Of a stretch of 61,791 nt of DNA, positions 1 through 8,491 are shown piece by piece. This DNA is from Candidatus Omnitrophota bacterium (GTDB lineage Bacteria > Omnitrophota > Gorgyraeia > Zapsychrales > Fredricksoniimonadaceae), in contig JADFZK010000013.1 in the NCBI GenBank assembly GCA_015232565.1, positions 1 through 61,791 of the forward strand. Direction: 5' to 3'. A program made the position numbers and the translations under genes. The notes beneath the pieces were generated by a model. The model saw only the letters and a program-made list of their open reading frames with translations, ran no database searches and had not been told where the DNA came from. The stretch's first letter is position 1. Each line of letters starts with the position of its first letter.

Positions 1-41
1 CATTACTATAGCTGTAATGGTCCGGGGCGGAAGCCTTCTAG

Positions 42-3000
42 ATGATTATCAATCTTTCACCCTATGAGCACGAGCGTATTGTCCCGAAGGCTTTTGGGAT
101 CACGGAGATGGGCCGGGACCTTCTGGCGCAGGACTATATGCTTAAGCAGATCACCGCATCGGTGATCTATCCTGAAGGCGAGGTTGGCAAGGCGTTTTGG
201 TCCAAAGTTTATGCCGAGGCCCAGAAGCGTTACGGCACGACAGATATTCCGGTGGATACTTTTAACAAGGTTTGGATCGTGCCAGAGAAAGCTGTTATTT
301 ACGAAAGCCAGAATTCGGCTTATGTGGTGGAAACTCGCCTGAAAGTAATGCTGGAAACCGACTATTTAGCGACCTCGACCAAAGAAATGCCAACCAGCCC
401 TGGCCCCTTTAGGGGGGGACATGATGCCCCGCCAGCGGATCTCAACGAGCGGGGCTTCGTGTCCCCACGCCGGTTGCCAACCCCTCAACCAACGAATGTG
501 AAAGCAACCCAGGTCTCAACCCCAACGCCAAACGATCCAAACGATCCAAACATCATTGCCAGGAACGTCCTGCGTGAGATCGTTATCCCTGTTCTGGAGA
601 AAGAAGTCAATGAGGGCCAGAATTTTGCGCAGTTACGACAGATCTATCACTCTTTGGTCCTGGCGCTCTGGTTCAAGGCCAGGATCAAAGAAAGTATTCT
701 GGGCAAAGCCTATGTGGATTTAAAGAAGACCGGTGGGGTGGATATTGAGGACAAAGAGGCCAAGGATAAGATCTGGGCGCAGTACGTTGCGGTGTTTAAA
801 AAGGGCGCTTACAACTACATCAAGGAAGAGCTTGATCCGGTTACCCGGGAGGCGGTGCCGCGGAAGTATTTCTCCGGCGGGACAGACATGGGGCAAACCA
901 GCCGGGTGATGACCAAAGCTGATAACGGGCAATTGTTTTCTGGAATTTCAGGTAACGCCAAGGTGATCGTTGAATCCAGGTTTACACCTCTCAATGGTGA
1001 TAATGCTAAAGGACGAACGCGATCGCTATCTATGGACAGCTCGATGTTATTGGCCGGGCCGGAACAACTGCAAAAGATAGCCGAGGCCAGGAAGCTGATA
1101 AACTCTTTTCTCAAGGATTGGGAGCAATGGAAAGAAAAAGCGGGATTCGGTGCAGGAGCTTCCAGGGGTTTGGATCATCTAATAGGTGAACCTTGCACCC
1201 AGATCTTGGGTGGTCTTTGGGATCTGAAAAAAAGAAGAGCTTCAGTGGAATTATATGTGAATTTCCAGGTTGTTTCGCGAAATTTGGTTCAGATCTCGAG
1301 TAGTCTTTACGCCTTGAGCAATGATTATCTGCTTAGCAGTTTATTATCGGAGAAAGGTTTGGCCCGGCTTTTCATGGCAAATTTTCCATCAGTGGTTCCT
1401 GTGGATATGCGGGGACAATCTTATGTGGCCCGCACTATTGCTGATGAGGCCTTTAATGAGAATATGATCGCGCGCATCAGGGAATTTCGCGATACGTACG
1501 AACGTTTATTGCCGCAAGTTCGTAATTTGTTGAGTGACATAAAGCGTCAATTCCATTTTGTAAAGAGCGACTTGAGTATAACTGCCGAGAAGGCATTAAT
1601 AAAAGAATTGAGCCTGGTTGGTTCAAAGACGGACGGCAGGATCACCCGGGATATCACGGACCGGCTGAATGATATTTTTCGCGAGTCCCGCAATAATCGT
1701 CAGGGTCAGGGGTATGCTGCCAGCGTGCAGAGTTTGCACAAATATTTTGATTCGCTGACAGCGGATAATTCTCCTGACCATATTGAGTTGCGAAAATTAA
1801 TCTGGCTCTCGGCCGGGCTTGACAGCGTTATAGGGGATGCGTCTTTGGATGTGCTTGTGCACGGTGCGGATCGCGATTCGATATTGGCTTTGCTGGGTGA
1901 TTATGTGAAGGGGGGAGAGATTAATTCAGCCCGGGTGCGTCGAACTATGATCATGGGTGGCAATGATATCGAAGTGGATGCGGTGGACGAAATGCTTCCT
2001 GGAAGGGAAATCACCGTGATTAATTTTCAGGCTGACAGGCTTGAGCCGATTGCGGAAAGTATACAAAGAGGGCGGCTGACGTCCGCGATCCATTGGCTCG
2101 GCATGGATGGCACGCGCCTGGATCCGGTCATTTTTCCTGACGGATCGTATAATCTCTTTGTGATGAACGGTATTGAACTGTCGGCTTTCGTCGATACGGA
2201 CCAGGGCCACCGGAGCGTGGAGGCATTGATCGAGACCGGGATCCGTCTGCTTGCACCTGGTGGAGCGTTCTTTGAAGGCTCGTATGGGGTTAACGCCGAA
2301 CGTTATGTTCGCTGGATCAATGCCGGGTTTCTTGTTCACGATGAACTGCATCCGGGCCTTTACTTGCGGACACCAAAGCCCTTCCGCAAGAGCGAGTGGC
2401 TGTCAGAATGGAAGGATGACCCGCTTTTATTGACCTGGGACGAATTGGTGGCGGAGATCAAAAAGATCCCGCTGGTGTTCCAGGATTCGGAAACAAAGGC
2501 TATCATTGGTGTGGTGACGTTTGATCCAGTTGGAAAGACCGGGCATTTGCGGTGGGGGAAGGTCAGTAAGAGCTTACGCGAGGCAGAAGGGGTGACGCAC
2601 AGGACAATGGTCGATGCCACCCGGTCGTTTGGCGTGGATGCGCCCGGCAGAGCCGTGGACTGGGCTGTTTTCGAGTTTGCCTATGATGGTCAACACCGGC
2701 TTTACGGGATCGATGTCTATGCTCCCCTCCTGCGCGAGCGCGAGCATGTGTCGGATGGAGTATTGAAGCTTAAACGCCTTGTGAGGAAAGACCTTCCGAA
2801 GGATATGGATGCGGATCCGGAGTTAAAGCGATTGATGTTTCGAGACGGGGAATTGGCTCTCAAGTTGATCCGGGAGTTGTTGAGAAGCGCACCGGCCGAC
2901 AGTATCAGGGATCTTGAGGTTTCTACCGAGATCGCCGATGGCCGATATTTGAGCATGGTAACGTGGCCGGAATTGGCAAAAGCTTTCGGCTGGCCAGCTG

Positions 3001-3215
3001 ATGATGAGGCTCAGATCGCTGATCCCGCGCAGGAAGGTGGTGTTGATCTGACCCAAAGTTATGCGGGGCTGCGGGCCGTGAATGACGGCCAGGGAGTACG
3101 GTTTAAATTCGATCCAGCCATGATCCGGCAGGTCCAGGATTCGTCGGGCCTGAAGCCGGAGATCATTGGTATTCATCCGCTGACAACATCGGTACCGGAT
3201 TTTCTGGGAGTATAA
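42..3215 (+). CDS. Very large protein of unknown function with methyltransferase-like region and conserved C-terminal module; 5' end probably frameshifted
   Basis: The open frame reads 1057 aa from ATG 42, but this is probably not the natural N-terminus. In-frame stops lie at 9, 15 and 39, no Shine-Dalgarno is visible, and a different frame runs open through bases 2-60. An indel or a longer upstream gene is likely. No domain is certain. Residues ~630-775 resemble a degenerate class I methyltransferase fold: a strand ending in an acidic residue (VINFQAD), a GMDGT segment, SYNLFVMN, then RLLAPGGAFFE. Residues ~100-175 are a Pro/Asn-rich linker. The last ~62 residues (from QEGGVDL to the terminal DFLGV) match a C-terminal module that I recall from large Omnitrophota proteins. 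Function unknown; a role in the envelope or a giant secreted complex would be guesswork. Confidence 0.7.
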   Translation: MIINLSPYEHERIVPKAFGITEMGRDLLAQDYMLKQITASVIYPEGEVGKAFWSKVYAEAQKRYGTTDIPVDTFNKVWIVPEKAVIYESQNSAYVVETRLKVMLETDYLATSTKEMPTSPGPFRGGHDAPPADLNERGFVSPRRLPTPQPTNVKATQVSTPTPNDPNDPNIIARNVLREIVIPVLEKEVNEGQNFAQLRQIYHSLVLALWFKARIKESILGKAYVDLKKTGGVDIEDKEAKDKIWAQYVAVFKKGAYNYIKEELDPVTREAVPRKYFSGGTDMGQTSRVMTKADNGQLFSGISGNAKVIVESRFTPLNGDNAKGRTRSLSMDSSMLLAGPEQLQKIAEARKLINSFLKDWEQWKEKAGFGAGASRGLDHLIGEPCTQILGGLWDLKKRRASVELYVNFQVVSRNLVQISSSLYALSNDYLLSSLLSEKGLARLFMANFPSVVPVDMRGQSYVARTIADEAFNENMIARIREFRDTYERLLPQVRNLLSDIKRQFHFVKSDLSITAEKALIKELSLVGSKTDGRITRDITDRLNDIFRESRNNRQGQGYAASVQSLHKYFDSLTADNSPDHIELRKLIWLSAGLDSVIGDASLDVLVHGADRDSILALLGDYVKGGEINSARVRRTMIMGGNDIEVDAVDEMLPGREITVINFQADRLEPIAESIQRGRLTSAIHWLGMDGTRLDPVIFPDGSYNLFVMNGIELSAFVDTDQGHRSVEALIETGIRLLAPGGAFFEGSYGVNAERYVRWINAGFLVHDELHPGLYLRTPKPFRKSEWLSEWKDDPLLLTWDELVAEIKKIPLVFQDSETKAIIGVVTFDPVGKTGHLRWGKVSKSLREAEGVTHRTMVDATRSFGVDAPGRAVDWAVFEFAYDGQHRLYGIDVYAPLLREREHVSDGVLKLKRLVRKDLPKDMDADPELKRLMFRDGELALKLIRELLRSAPADSIRDLEVSTEIADGRYLSMVTWPELAKAFGWPADDEAQIADPAQEGGVDLTQSYAGLRAVNDGQGVRFKFDPAMIRQVQDSSGLKPEIIGIHPLTTSVPDFLGV

Positions 3216-3369
3216 AGCTGTGAATGGTTTTAATGAGGCTGTGAACAAACACCGACGACGTAGGTGCGGCGCATGGAATGGCTTAACTGGTCAGGATCAA
3301 CCGGCGTGCGGCTGATTTAATTTGTCTGGTTTTGGCGGATCATAGTGGCGGTATACGTAACGATTTTAT

Positions 3370-3398
3370 TTTACATTCCGAAGTTTTTAATGTATTCT
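3370..3398 (+). promoter_or_regulatory. Sigma70-type promoter for the 3468 gene
   Basis: TTTACA (3370-3375), 17-nt spacer, TATTCT (3393-3398). Transcription would start near 3405, giving a leader of about 60 nt. The rest of the 3216-3467 gap shows no gene. Confidence 0.5.
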
Positions 3399-3467
3399 TT
3401 TTTGAGATTGGTTAAATAAATTGCACAAACAGGCAAAGTCAACTGCCAACACAGAAAGGATTTATCG

Positions 3468-3989
3468 ATGAGAAAAGTTTTTGGGGTATCGGTAATGGTT
3501 GTGGGTTTTCTAACGGTTGCAGGTTCAACTCTTTTGCATGCCCAGGCTCCGGTTGATGCGGCGGCTCCGGCGGCAGTTACGGCTCCGGTTGCGGTTAATG
3601 AACCGGCGGCGGGCGCTCCGGCGGCGGCAATGGAAGAAGATAAGTTCTCTTTTGGTAAAGTGATCTCGGTGGTCGACGGTGTGGTGACGGTGAAAGAATA
3701 TGATTTCACCAAGGACGCCGATGTGGAAACCGTTTACACGGTAACTGCCGAGACCGAGCTGGGTAATGTGAACGCGGTGGCCGATCTTAAGGCCGGTGAT
3801 GATATCGTTATCGATTATCTTGAGAAGGATGGCAAGCGGGTCGTTACGACATTGGTTAAGGAAGAAAAAAGCACCGAGGTTATGAATGGTGAAGGTGATG
3901 CGGCGGCTAATGCTACCGCGCCTGCGGTTAATGATGCAGTTCCTGCTCCTGAGGCAGTCATGAATGAGGCGGCACCCGTTCAGCCCTAA
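3468..3989 (+). CDS. Small secreted Ala/Pro-rich protein with a beta-rich core
   Basis: 173 aa. Start ATG 3468 is preceded by AGAAAGGA at a good distance. Residues 1-26 form a Sec signal peptide ending HAQA. Two low-complexity Ala/Pro/Val/Asn segments (~27-58 and ~140-173) flank a compact core (~59-135) with short strands around FGKVISVVDGVVTVKEYD and DLKAGDDIVIDYLEKDGKR. This layout resembles small OB-like periplasmic domains that follow a 'function of sequence context' pattern, but I cannot assign a family. It stands alone upstream of the cold-shock gene, 11 nt away, and may share its transcript. No catalytic residues or cysteines are visible. Probably periplasmic or surface-associated. Confidence 0.75.
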   Translation: MRKVFGVSVMVVGFLTVAGSTLLHAQAPVDAAAPAAVTAPVAVNEPAAGAPAAAMEEDKFSFGKVISVVDGVVTVKEYDFTKDADVETVYTVTAETELGNVNAVADLKAGDDIVIDYLEKDGKRVVTTLVKEEKSTEVMNGEGDAAANATAPAVNDAVPAPEAVMNEAAPVQP

Positions 3990-4000
3990 GAGGTTTGCTT

Positions 4001-4243
4001 ATGGAAAAAGGGAAAGTGAAGTGGTTCGATCGCAAGAAGGGTTTTGGTTTTATTACCACGCCTGAAGGAAAAGATATTTACGTGCATTACAGTGGTATTC
4101 AGGCTGAAGGTTTTAAATATCTGGTGGACGGAGAAGAAGTCGAGTTCGAGGCCCAGGAAGATGACCGTGGCCAGAAGGCGGTAAATGTAGTCCGGTTGGA
4201 TCCGCCGCCCGAGAAACCGCGCAGGGAGCGCCTCGAGCCTTGA
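4001..4243 (+). CDS. Cold-shock domain protein (CspA family)
   Basis: 80 aa, single OB-fold nucleic-acid-binding cold-shock domain that would bind single-stranded RNA/DNA and melt RNA structure. RNP1 is KGFGFI (residues 13-18); RNP2 appears as DIYVHYS (25-31), with Tyr in place of the usual Phe residues. The family core is ~66 aa, so the Pro/Arg/Glu tail (PPPEKPRRERLEP) is a short extension. ATG 4001 was preferred to TTG 3995 because AAGAGG at 3988-3993 is placed correctly for it. A strong terminator follows 30 nt downstream. Confidence 0.93.
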   Translation: MEKGKVKWFDRKKGFGFITTPEGKDIYVHYSGIQAEGFKYLVDGEEVEFEAQEDDRGQKAVNVVRLDPPPEKPRRERLEP

Positions 4244-4275
4244 AGTGTCCGTTGGGAACAGTTTATTAATATGAC

Positions 4276-4322
4276 ATCCCCGACTTTGCTCTTTGCTGGC
4301 AGTAAAGTCGGGGATTTTTTTT
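4276..4322 (+). terminator. Intrinsic terminator between the cold-shock gene and mntP
   Basis: Perfect 12-bp stem (ATCCCCGACTTT 4276-4287 with AAAGTCGGGGAT 4304-4315), 16-nt loop, then eight T (4315-4322). The T-run ends only 10 nt before the mntP ATG, so it could also act as an attenuator for mntP. Confidence 0.9.
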
Positions 4323-4332
4323 GGATCGAAAT

Positions 4333-4896
4333 ATGAGCCTGGTAGTTATCTTTATGACCGCTGTGGGATTGGCAATGGATGCTTTTGCCGTGGCGCTGGC
4401 CAGCGGCTCTGCGGTGGCCGGGTCGCGTTGGCGCCATGCCTTGCGCCTGGGCGGGGCTTTTGGCCTGGCGCAAATGTTGATGCCGTTAATAGGCTGGTTC
4501 CTGGGATTTAAGCTTAAGTCGGTCATAACCTCGTTTGACCATTGGATCGCTTTCGGCCTTTTGGTCTTTATCGGGGTTAAGATGTTGCGCGAATCGTTCA
4601 GCGCTGACGATTGCGTTCGCAGTCCGGAGCCGCTTACTGCGCGCCGGTTGTTGGTGCTTGCGGTGGCTACTTCTATTGATGCGCTGGCTGTCGGCGTGAC
4701 CTTTGCTTTTTTGGATTGTCCGGTGGTGCAGGCTTCTGTTATCATTGGGGTGGTGACTTTTGTTATTGCCGGGGCGGGTGCGTTGATCGGGGCTTTTTGT
4801 TGTTGCTTGTGGGGCCGCCAAGCTGAGCGGCTGGGCGGTATCATTTTGATACTCATCGGAGCCAAGATACTGGTAGAACATTTATGGACCATATAG
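4333..4896 (+). CDS. mntP: Manganese efflux pump MntP
   Basis: 187 aa inner-membrane protein of the MntP (DUF204) family, which exports Mn2+ and protects against manganese excess. The two internally repeated halves are visible as GLAMDAFAVALASG near the N-terminus and ATSIDALAVGVTFAF in the middle; the membrane aspartates in these repeats are typical. About six hydrophobic helices. ATG 4333 chosen because the alternative TTG 4321 lies inside the terminator T-run; GGAT at 4323 is a weak Shine-Dalgarno. A Cys triplet (GAFCCCLWG) in the last loop is unusual. I looked for a yybP-ykoY manganese riboswitch upstream: the 77-nt gap is too short and holds only the terminator. The next gene overlaps by 13 nt. 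Confidence 0.93.
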   Translation: MSLVVIFMTAVGLAMDAFAVALASGSAVAGSRWRHALRLGGAFGLAQMLMPLIGWFLGFKLKSVITSFDHWIAFGLLVFIGVKMLRESFSADDCVRSPEPLTARRLLVLAVATSIDALAVGVTFAFLDCPVVQASVIIGVVTFVIAGAGALIGAFCCCLWGRQAERLGGIILILIGAKILVEHLWTI

Positions 4897-5225
4897 ATCG
4901 CATGGCGGTAGTGGTTTTCTTTCGCGAACCCTTCGTGGATTGGCTTAACAGCGTAGACCCGGATAAGCCGGTATGGATGGGGTCTTTGACCGAGCGCGGC
5001 AATGTTTATCTGATCCCTGAATTTGAGGATATAGATGAGGCCGAAGAACATGTGGAAGAGATATTCGACGAGATATTCGTAAACGAGTTGTCGGAGTGGC
5101 ATACTGACCAGTCGCTGTGGCCGGCGGAACGCACTTACGATATGTTCCTGGAATGGTTCGATGTGCTTTATGACGTGGCGGTTTTTGACACCATCGGTGA
5201 AACCGATGACGATACCCAGAATTGA
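4884..5225 (+). CDS. Small conserved-looking acidic protein, function unknown
   Basis: 113 aa, very rich in Asp/Glu and aromatic residues (FVDWLNSVD, YLIPEFEDIDEAEEHVEEIFDEIF, then SLWP and MFLEWFDVLYD). No signal peptide or membrane segment, so probably cytosolic. The pattern looks like a genuine compact domain rather than chance coding and reminds me of unannotated small proteins in other diderm bacteria, but I assign no function. It overlaps the 3' end of mntP by 13 nt and is probably translated by coupling from the same mRNA. A link to manganese handling is only suggested by position. Confidence 0.7.
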   Translation: MDHIDRMAVVVFFREPFVDWLNSVDPDKPVWMGSLTERGNVYLIPEFEDIDEAEEHVEEIFDEIFVNELSEWHTDQSLWPAERTYDMFLEWFDVLYDVAVFDTIGETDDDTQN

Positions 5226-5238
5226 ATGCTCTGGTGGA

Positions 5239-5934
5239 TCATTTTAAGTATTCCTGCCTCTTTCTCTCTGCAAAACGCTCAATGGCATAACGCAACATGG
5301 TCCGCGGCATCTTTTGGTAACGGGGGCGCAGGTAATCTTCCAGTGCGTGCTGGTTGCGCTTGCCGGCTTCGCGTAACATCCAGCCGGTCGCTTTATGTAT
5401 AAGGTCTTCCCGGTCAGTCAGCAGTTTGTCCGCCAGGTTGAAAGTTTCGGCTAATTGTCCCCGGCGGATGAAAGCCAGGGTGCTTACGATTGCAATGCGC
5501 CTTTCCCAAAGCATAGTTGACCGGGCGAGTCGGCCCAGAATTTTCCGACTGCGGTCGACTAAATGCTCTCCTAACAGTTTTGGTGCCGACAGGTCTACCA
5601 GGTCCCAGTTGTTTATTCGGGCGGTATTGTCCAAATACAGGCTGATTATCTTTTCCTGATCATGAAGGTCGCTGTTTTTGTATTGCATTATTAGGATCAA
5701 CAGTGCGAGCAGGCGTTCTTCATGAACCGGGGAATGCAGTAATTTGCGGGCCTCGGTTAGGGGCAGAGTGCTGAAAGCTTTGGCGGTTAAACGGGTATGC
5801 GGGACTGTTACGCCTATGAAGATATCTCCCTCGCCATATTGGCCGGGCCCGGTTTTAAAGAATGAGCGCAGAATTTGGGCTTTTTCTGGTGAGGCATAGC
5901 CATGCAAAGCGGTGGTTGCCAGGATAGCGGTCAT
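5239..5934 (-). CDS. DNA alkylation repair protein, AlkD family
   Basis: 231 aa. AlkD proteins are HEAT-like repeat DNA glycosylases that excise N3/N7-alkylated bases. Family landmarks: FFKTGPGQYGEGD near the N-terminus, the SPVHEERLLALLIL helix, the NNWDLVDLSAP helix carrying the catalytic-face Trp and Asp, and repeated basic helices at the C-terminus. The frame stays open to 6045, but that extension would overlap the divergent gene and looks like a spurious hydrophobic N-terminus. ATG at 5934 has GGAG 8 nt upstream and gives the usual family N-terminus. Transcribed divergently from 6011. Confidence 0.9.
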   Translation of the reverse strand: MTAILATTALHGYASPEKAQILRSFFKTGPGQYGEGDIFIGVTVPHTRLTAKAFSTLPLTEARKLLHSPVHEERLLALLILIMQYKNSDLHDQEKIISLYLDNTARINNWDLVDLSAPKLLGEHLVDRSRKILGRLARSTMLWERRIAIVSTLAFIRRGQLAETFNLADKLLTDREDLIHKATGWMLREAGKRNQHALEDYLRPRYQKMPRTMLRYAIERFAERKRQEYLK

Positions 5935-5965
5935 AAAGTCGTTCTCCAGAAATAGCGGATTCAGG

Positions 5966-5994
5966 TTGCTTGAGAGTTCTTTGTAAACTATTAT
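5966..5994 (+). promoter_or_regulatory. Promoter for the 6011 coiled-coil gene
   Basis: TTGCTT (5966-5971), 17-nt spacer, TATTAT (5989-5994). The predicted start near 6001 leaves a leader of only ~10 nt without a Shine-Dalgarno. Confidence 0.45.
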
Positions 5995-6010
5995 ATTCGA
6001 TGCTAATGCT

Positions 6011-6862
6011 ATGAACAATAAAGCCGCTGTTTTTTTTGTTTTCATGCTTTTTTCGTCGGCGCGTTTTTTATACGCCGCGGATACGCTTGTCCAGCAGGAT
6101 GAGGCATATTTCCGCCTGGATGAATTGAAGAAAGCTTATGCCGAGATCTCGGGTAAAGATGCGGAGATCGGCCGTGTGATACTCGAGAAGGCGGGCATAA
6201 AGGAGGAGCTGGATAAGGTTAGCAGTGAGAATAAAACCCTTTTGGACCGGCTCTCGTCTTTACACCGCGGGATACTTGAACGGGAGCGTAATGAGCCGCA
6301 AAGGCTGGAACAGTTATCCGCGCCTTTGCGTGCCCGGATCGATGAGCTCAGTCAGCAATTACAGATGCAAAAGCTGGTGATCGACCAGAAGAATCTCAGG
6401 ATCGACGAATTAACTGCGGCCCATAAGTCTTCCTTGAAAGAACTTGAACAGGTTTCCGGCGAAAAACTGGTTATCCGCACCGAATTGCAAAAGCTTTCGG
6501 ATCAGCTGGATGGCGCCCGGACTTTATTTGAGAACAAATCGACGGATGAACGGGCGGGCTTCGAGGCCAAGATCAAGGATCTGCAGTCGCGTTTGTCGGC
6601 CGAGCAGACTCTCACAAAAGAAAAGATCCGGCAGGCCGAAAAGCCTTTATTGGACAAGCTGGCGGCTCTGGAGCCTTGTCCGGCGCAATTAAAGGTAAAA
6701 GAGGCCCAACTGGCGGTTTTGAGCACGGAAAAGAGCGAGCAGTCGGTGCGCGCGCTTTCATTTGAAAGCAAAAATGCCGAGTTGCTGGCGCAGATAAACG
6801 AGTTAAAACAAAGCCTGGAAGCGTTAAAGCGTAATGCAAAGGGCTTACCGCTCAAGCCATAA
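6011..6862 (+). CDS. Secreted coiled-coil protein
   Basis: 283 aa. A Sec signal peptide (residues 1-22, ending LYAA) is followed almost entirely by heptad-rich, charged helices (for example ELKKAYAEISGKDAEIG, IDELSQQLQMQK, LQSRLSAEQTLTKEK), broken by one Pro/Cys segment (LEPCPAQLK). No enzymatic motif. Likely a periplasmic or outer-membrane-attached elongated scaffold. No family can be named from sequence alone; coiled coils of this kind are low in specific signal. It precedes the membrane glycosyltransferase-like gene by 20 nt and may be co-transcribed. No recognisable RBS upstream of ATG 6011. Confidence 0.75.
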   Translation: MNNKAAVFFVFMLFSSARFLYAADTLVQQDEAYFRLDELKKAYAEISGKDAEIGRVILEKAGIKEELDKVSSENKTLLDRLSSLHRGILERERNEPQRLEQLSAPLRARIDELSQQLQMQKLVIDQKNLRIDELTAAHKSSLKELEQVSGEKLVIRTELQKLSDQLDGARTLFENKSTDERAGFEAKIKDLQSRLSAEQTLTKEKIRQAEKPLLDKLAALEPCPAQLKVKEAQLAVLSTEKSEQSVRALSFESKNAELLAQINELKQSLEALKRNAKGLPLKP

Positions 6863-6882
6863 GGCGCGGTGAACGTTCATAC

Positions 6883-8394
6883 ATGGGGTGGATGATGGAA
6901 GACAAGACAAGCAGGTTGTTCTGGTTCTGGCTGGGTGGTCTGGCATTATTGGGTGGTGTGATGGTGTATTTGATGTCGTCGGTTTTGGGCTTGGGTATGA
7001 ATGCCGAGGCGGTGACATATACCCAGGCGGCCCGGCATTTTCTTTTGGCCAAAGGGATGTCTGTTTTTAACCATGCCGGAGAGTTGGCTCCGCTGGACGG
7101 CTATCCGCCGGTTTTCCCTGCCCTGCTTGCGGCGGCCTGGTTTATTGGTTTAAGCTTTGCCGAATGGGCCCGTCTTTTAAATTCGGTGTTTTTTGGCGGC
7201 AGTATTTTCCTGGCTGGCTCGATTGTTTATTACGTGAGAGGCTCGCGCTTTGCTGCCCTGGTTACCGCCGGGATCTTTATGGCTTCTGTTCACATTCTTA
7301 AAGCGCACGGCTTGTTGGTGGCCGAACCGTTGTTCATATTTCTGGTACTGGCTGGTTTCAGGGGTTTGCTGGTGTTTGTTAATACCGGCAGTCGAAGTGC
7401 GCTTTATATGGCAGCTTTATTGGCGGCAGCTTCGGTGTTGACGTCCTATTACGGGGCGGCGTTTGCGCTGGCCGGTTTTTATTGGTTATTGCGTCAAGGC
7501 AGGGCCGAGGGGAAGGCGCGGGACGCGTTTCTTTTCTTGCTGGCCGTCAGCGTTCTTCCGGCTGTGTGGTTTGTGCGCAATGCAGTTTTGACCGGGAATA
7601 TCCTAGGCATTTCTTCGGGCGCTGTTCCCGAAGGTGTCGCCAGCCGGTTGCTGGCGGTGGTGAGCGCGGTGTCCGGCTGGTTATTGCCGGCCAAAGTTCC
7701 GGTATTATTGCATTTGACGGTGCTGGCAGTGGTTTTGGCATTGCTGGTTATCTGGCTTAAAAATAATTGTCAGAGCTTTGGCGCTGAAGTAAAACGGGCA
7801 CTGTCTTTGGCGGTTATCTTTCTGGTGCTTTTCTTCCTGGCGGCTTTATCCGGTATTGTTCCCGGGCAGATCTTGTTTGCGGATCATATGAAGCTGGTGG
7901 CTTTGTACGCTATGTTCGCGTTGATTTTCGGGTTACTGGTTCCGGTGGCCTGCGAGTTCAAGACAGCATATTGCAAAGTGGCCGTGGGTTTGGTGGTTGG
8001 TTTCTTCGGCTTGGCTTGCGCTCGTGCGGTCAATCTGGCGCTGATACTGAATAAAGAAGGTGACGGGTATTCTTCCAAAGCTACCGGCGCGTCAAAATTA
8101 ACCGAAACACTGCGCTCTATTGACGACCGGGTTCCTTTGTATTCAAATGATCCGCAGGCAGTTTATTATTTTGCTGGTCGTCCGGCGATCATGGTGCCTG
8201 GTGGAGCCGGGAACGGAGCTTTGGTAAGCCAAGTTATGTCTGCTGATTTTAATTCGCGCCGGGCGGTGGCGGTGATCTTTAACCAGGCGCCTGGTTTTTC
8301 TGTTAAGGTGTGGGAACAGTCAGCGGCCACGCTGGGCCTGGTGCCTTTACTGAAGGATAAGGACGGAGTTATCCTGGGCCTGAAGAAGAAATAA
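6883..8394 (+). CDS. Polytopic membrane protein resembling GT-C (ArnT/PMT, family 39) glycosyltransferases
   Basis: 503 aa with ~11-12 hydrophobic helices. The GT-C hallmark is the first periplasmic loop after TM1: MNAEAVTYTQAARHFLLAKG, where acidic residues follow TM1, and a DGYPPVFPALLA segment as in dolichyl-phosphate-mannose mannosyltransferase-like proteins. These enzymes transfer sugars from polyprenyl-phosphate donors on the periplasmic face. The C-terminal ~100 residues form a soluble domain (SIDDRVPLYSNDPQAVYYFAGRPAIMVPGG). Start choice among ATG 6883, 6892 and 6895 is unclear; none has a strong RBS. Substrate unknown. Could act in envelope or exopolysaccharide glycosylation. Confidence 0.75.
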   Translation: MGWMMEDKTSRLFWFWLGGLALLGGVMVYLMSSVLGLGMNAEAVTYTQAARHFLLAKGMSVFNHAGELAPLDGYPPVFPALLAAAWFIGLSFAEWARLLNSVFFGGSIFLAGSIVYYVRGSRFAALVTAGIFMASVHILKAHGLLVAEPLFIFLVLAGFRGLLVFVNTGSRSALYMAALLAAASVLTSYYGAAFALAGFYWLLRQGRAEGKARDAFLFLLAVSVLPAVWFVRNAVLTGNILGISSGAVPEGVASRLLAVVSAVSGWLLPAKVPVLLHLTVLAVVLALLVIWLKNNCQSFGAEVKRALSLAVIFLVLFFLAALSGIVPGQILFADHMKLVALYAMFALIFGLLVPVACEFKTAYCKVAVGLVVGFFGLACARAVNLALILNKEGDGYSSKATGASKLTETLRSIDDRVPLYSNDPQAVYYFAGRPAIMVPGGAGNGALVSQVMSADFNSRRAVAVIFNQAPGFSVKVWEQSAATLGLVPLLKDKDGVILGLKKK

Positions 8395-8419
8395 CCGGCC
8401 GGGTGACGTAAGATTTGAG

Positions 8420-8448
8420 TTTACTGGAGCGGTTTGAAGATGTATAGT
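8420..8448 (+). promoter_or_regulatory. Promoter for the Dabb gene
   Basis: TTTACT (8420-8425), 17-nt spacer, TATAGT (8443-8448); predicted start near 8455, leader ~37 nt with AGGAGA before the ATG. Confidence 0.55.
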
Positions 8449-8491
8449 TTGTATTTCGACAAGGGTTGATATTTAGAAATCAGGAGATCTT

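Noticed and set aside
4244..4332. yybP-ykoY manganese riboswitch upstream of mntP
   Set aside because: Gap too short and filled by an ordinary terminator.
4266..5102. 278-aa minus-strand frame over mntP
   Set aside because: Covers mntP and its terminator; composition is that of an antisense shadow.
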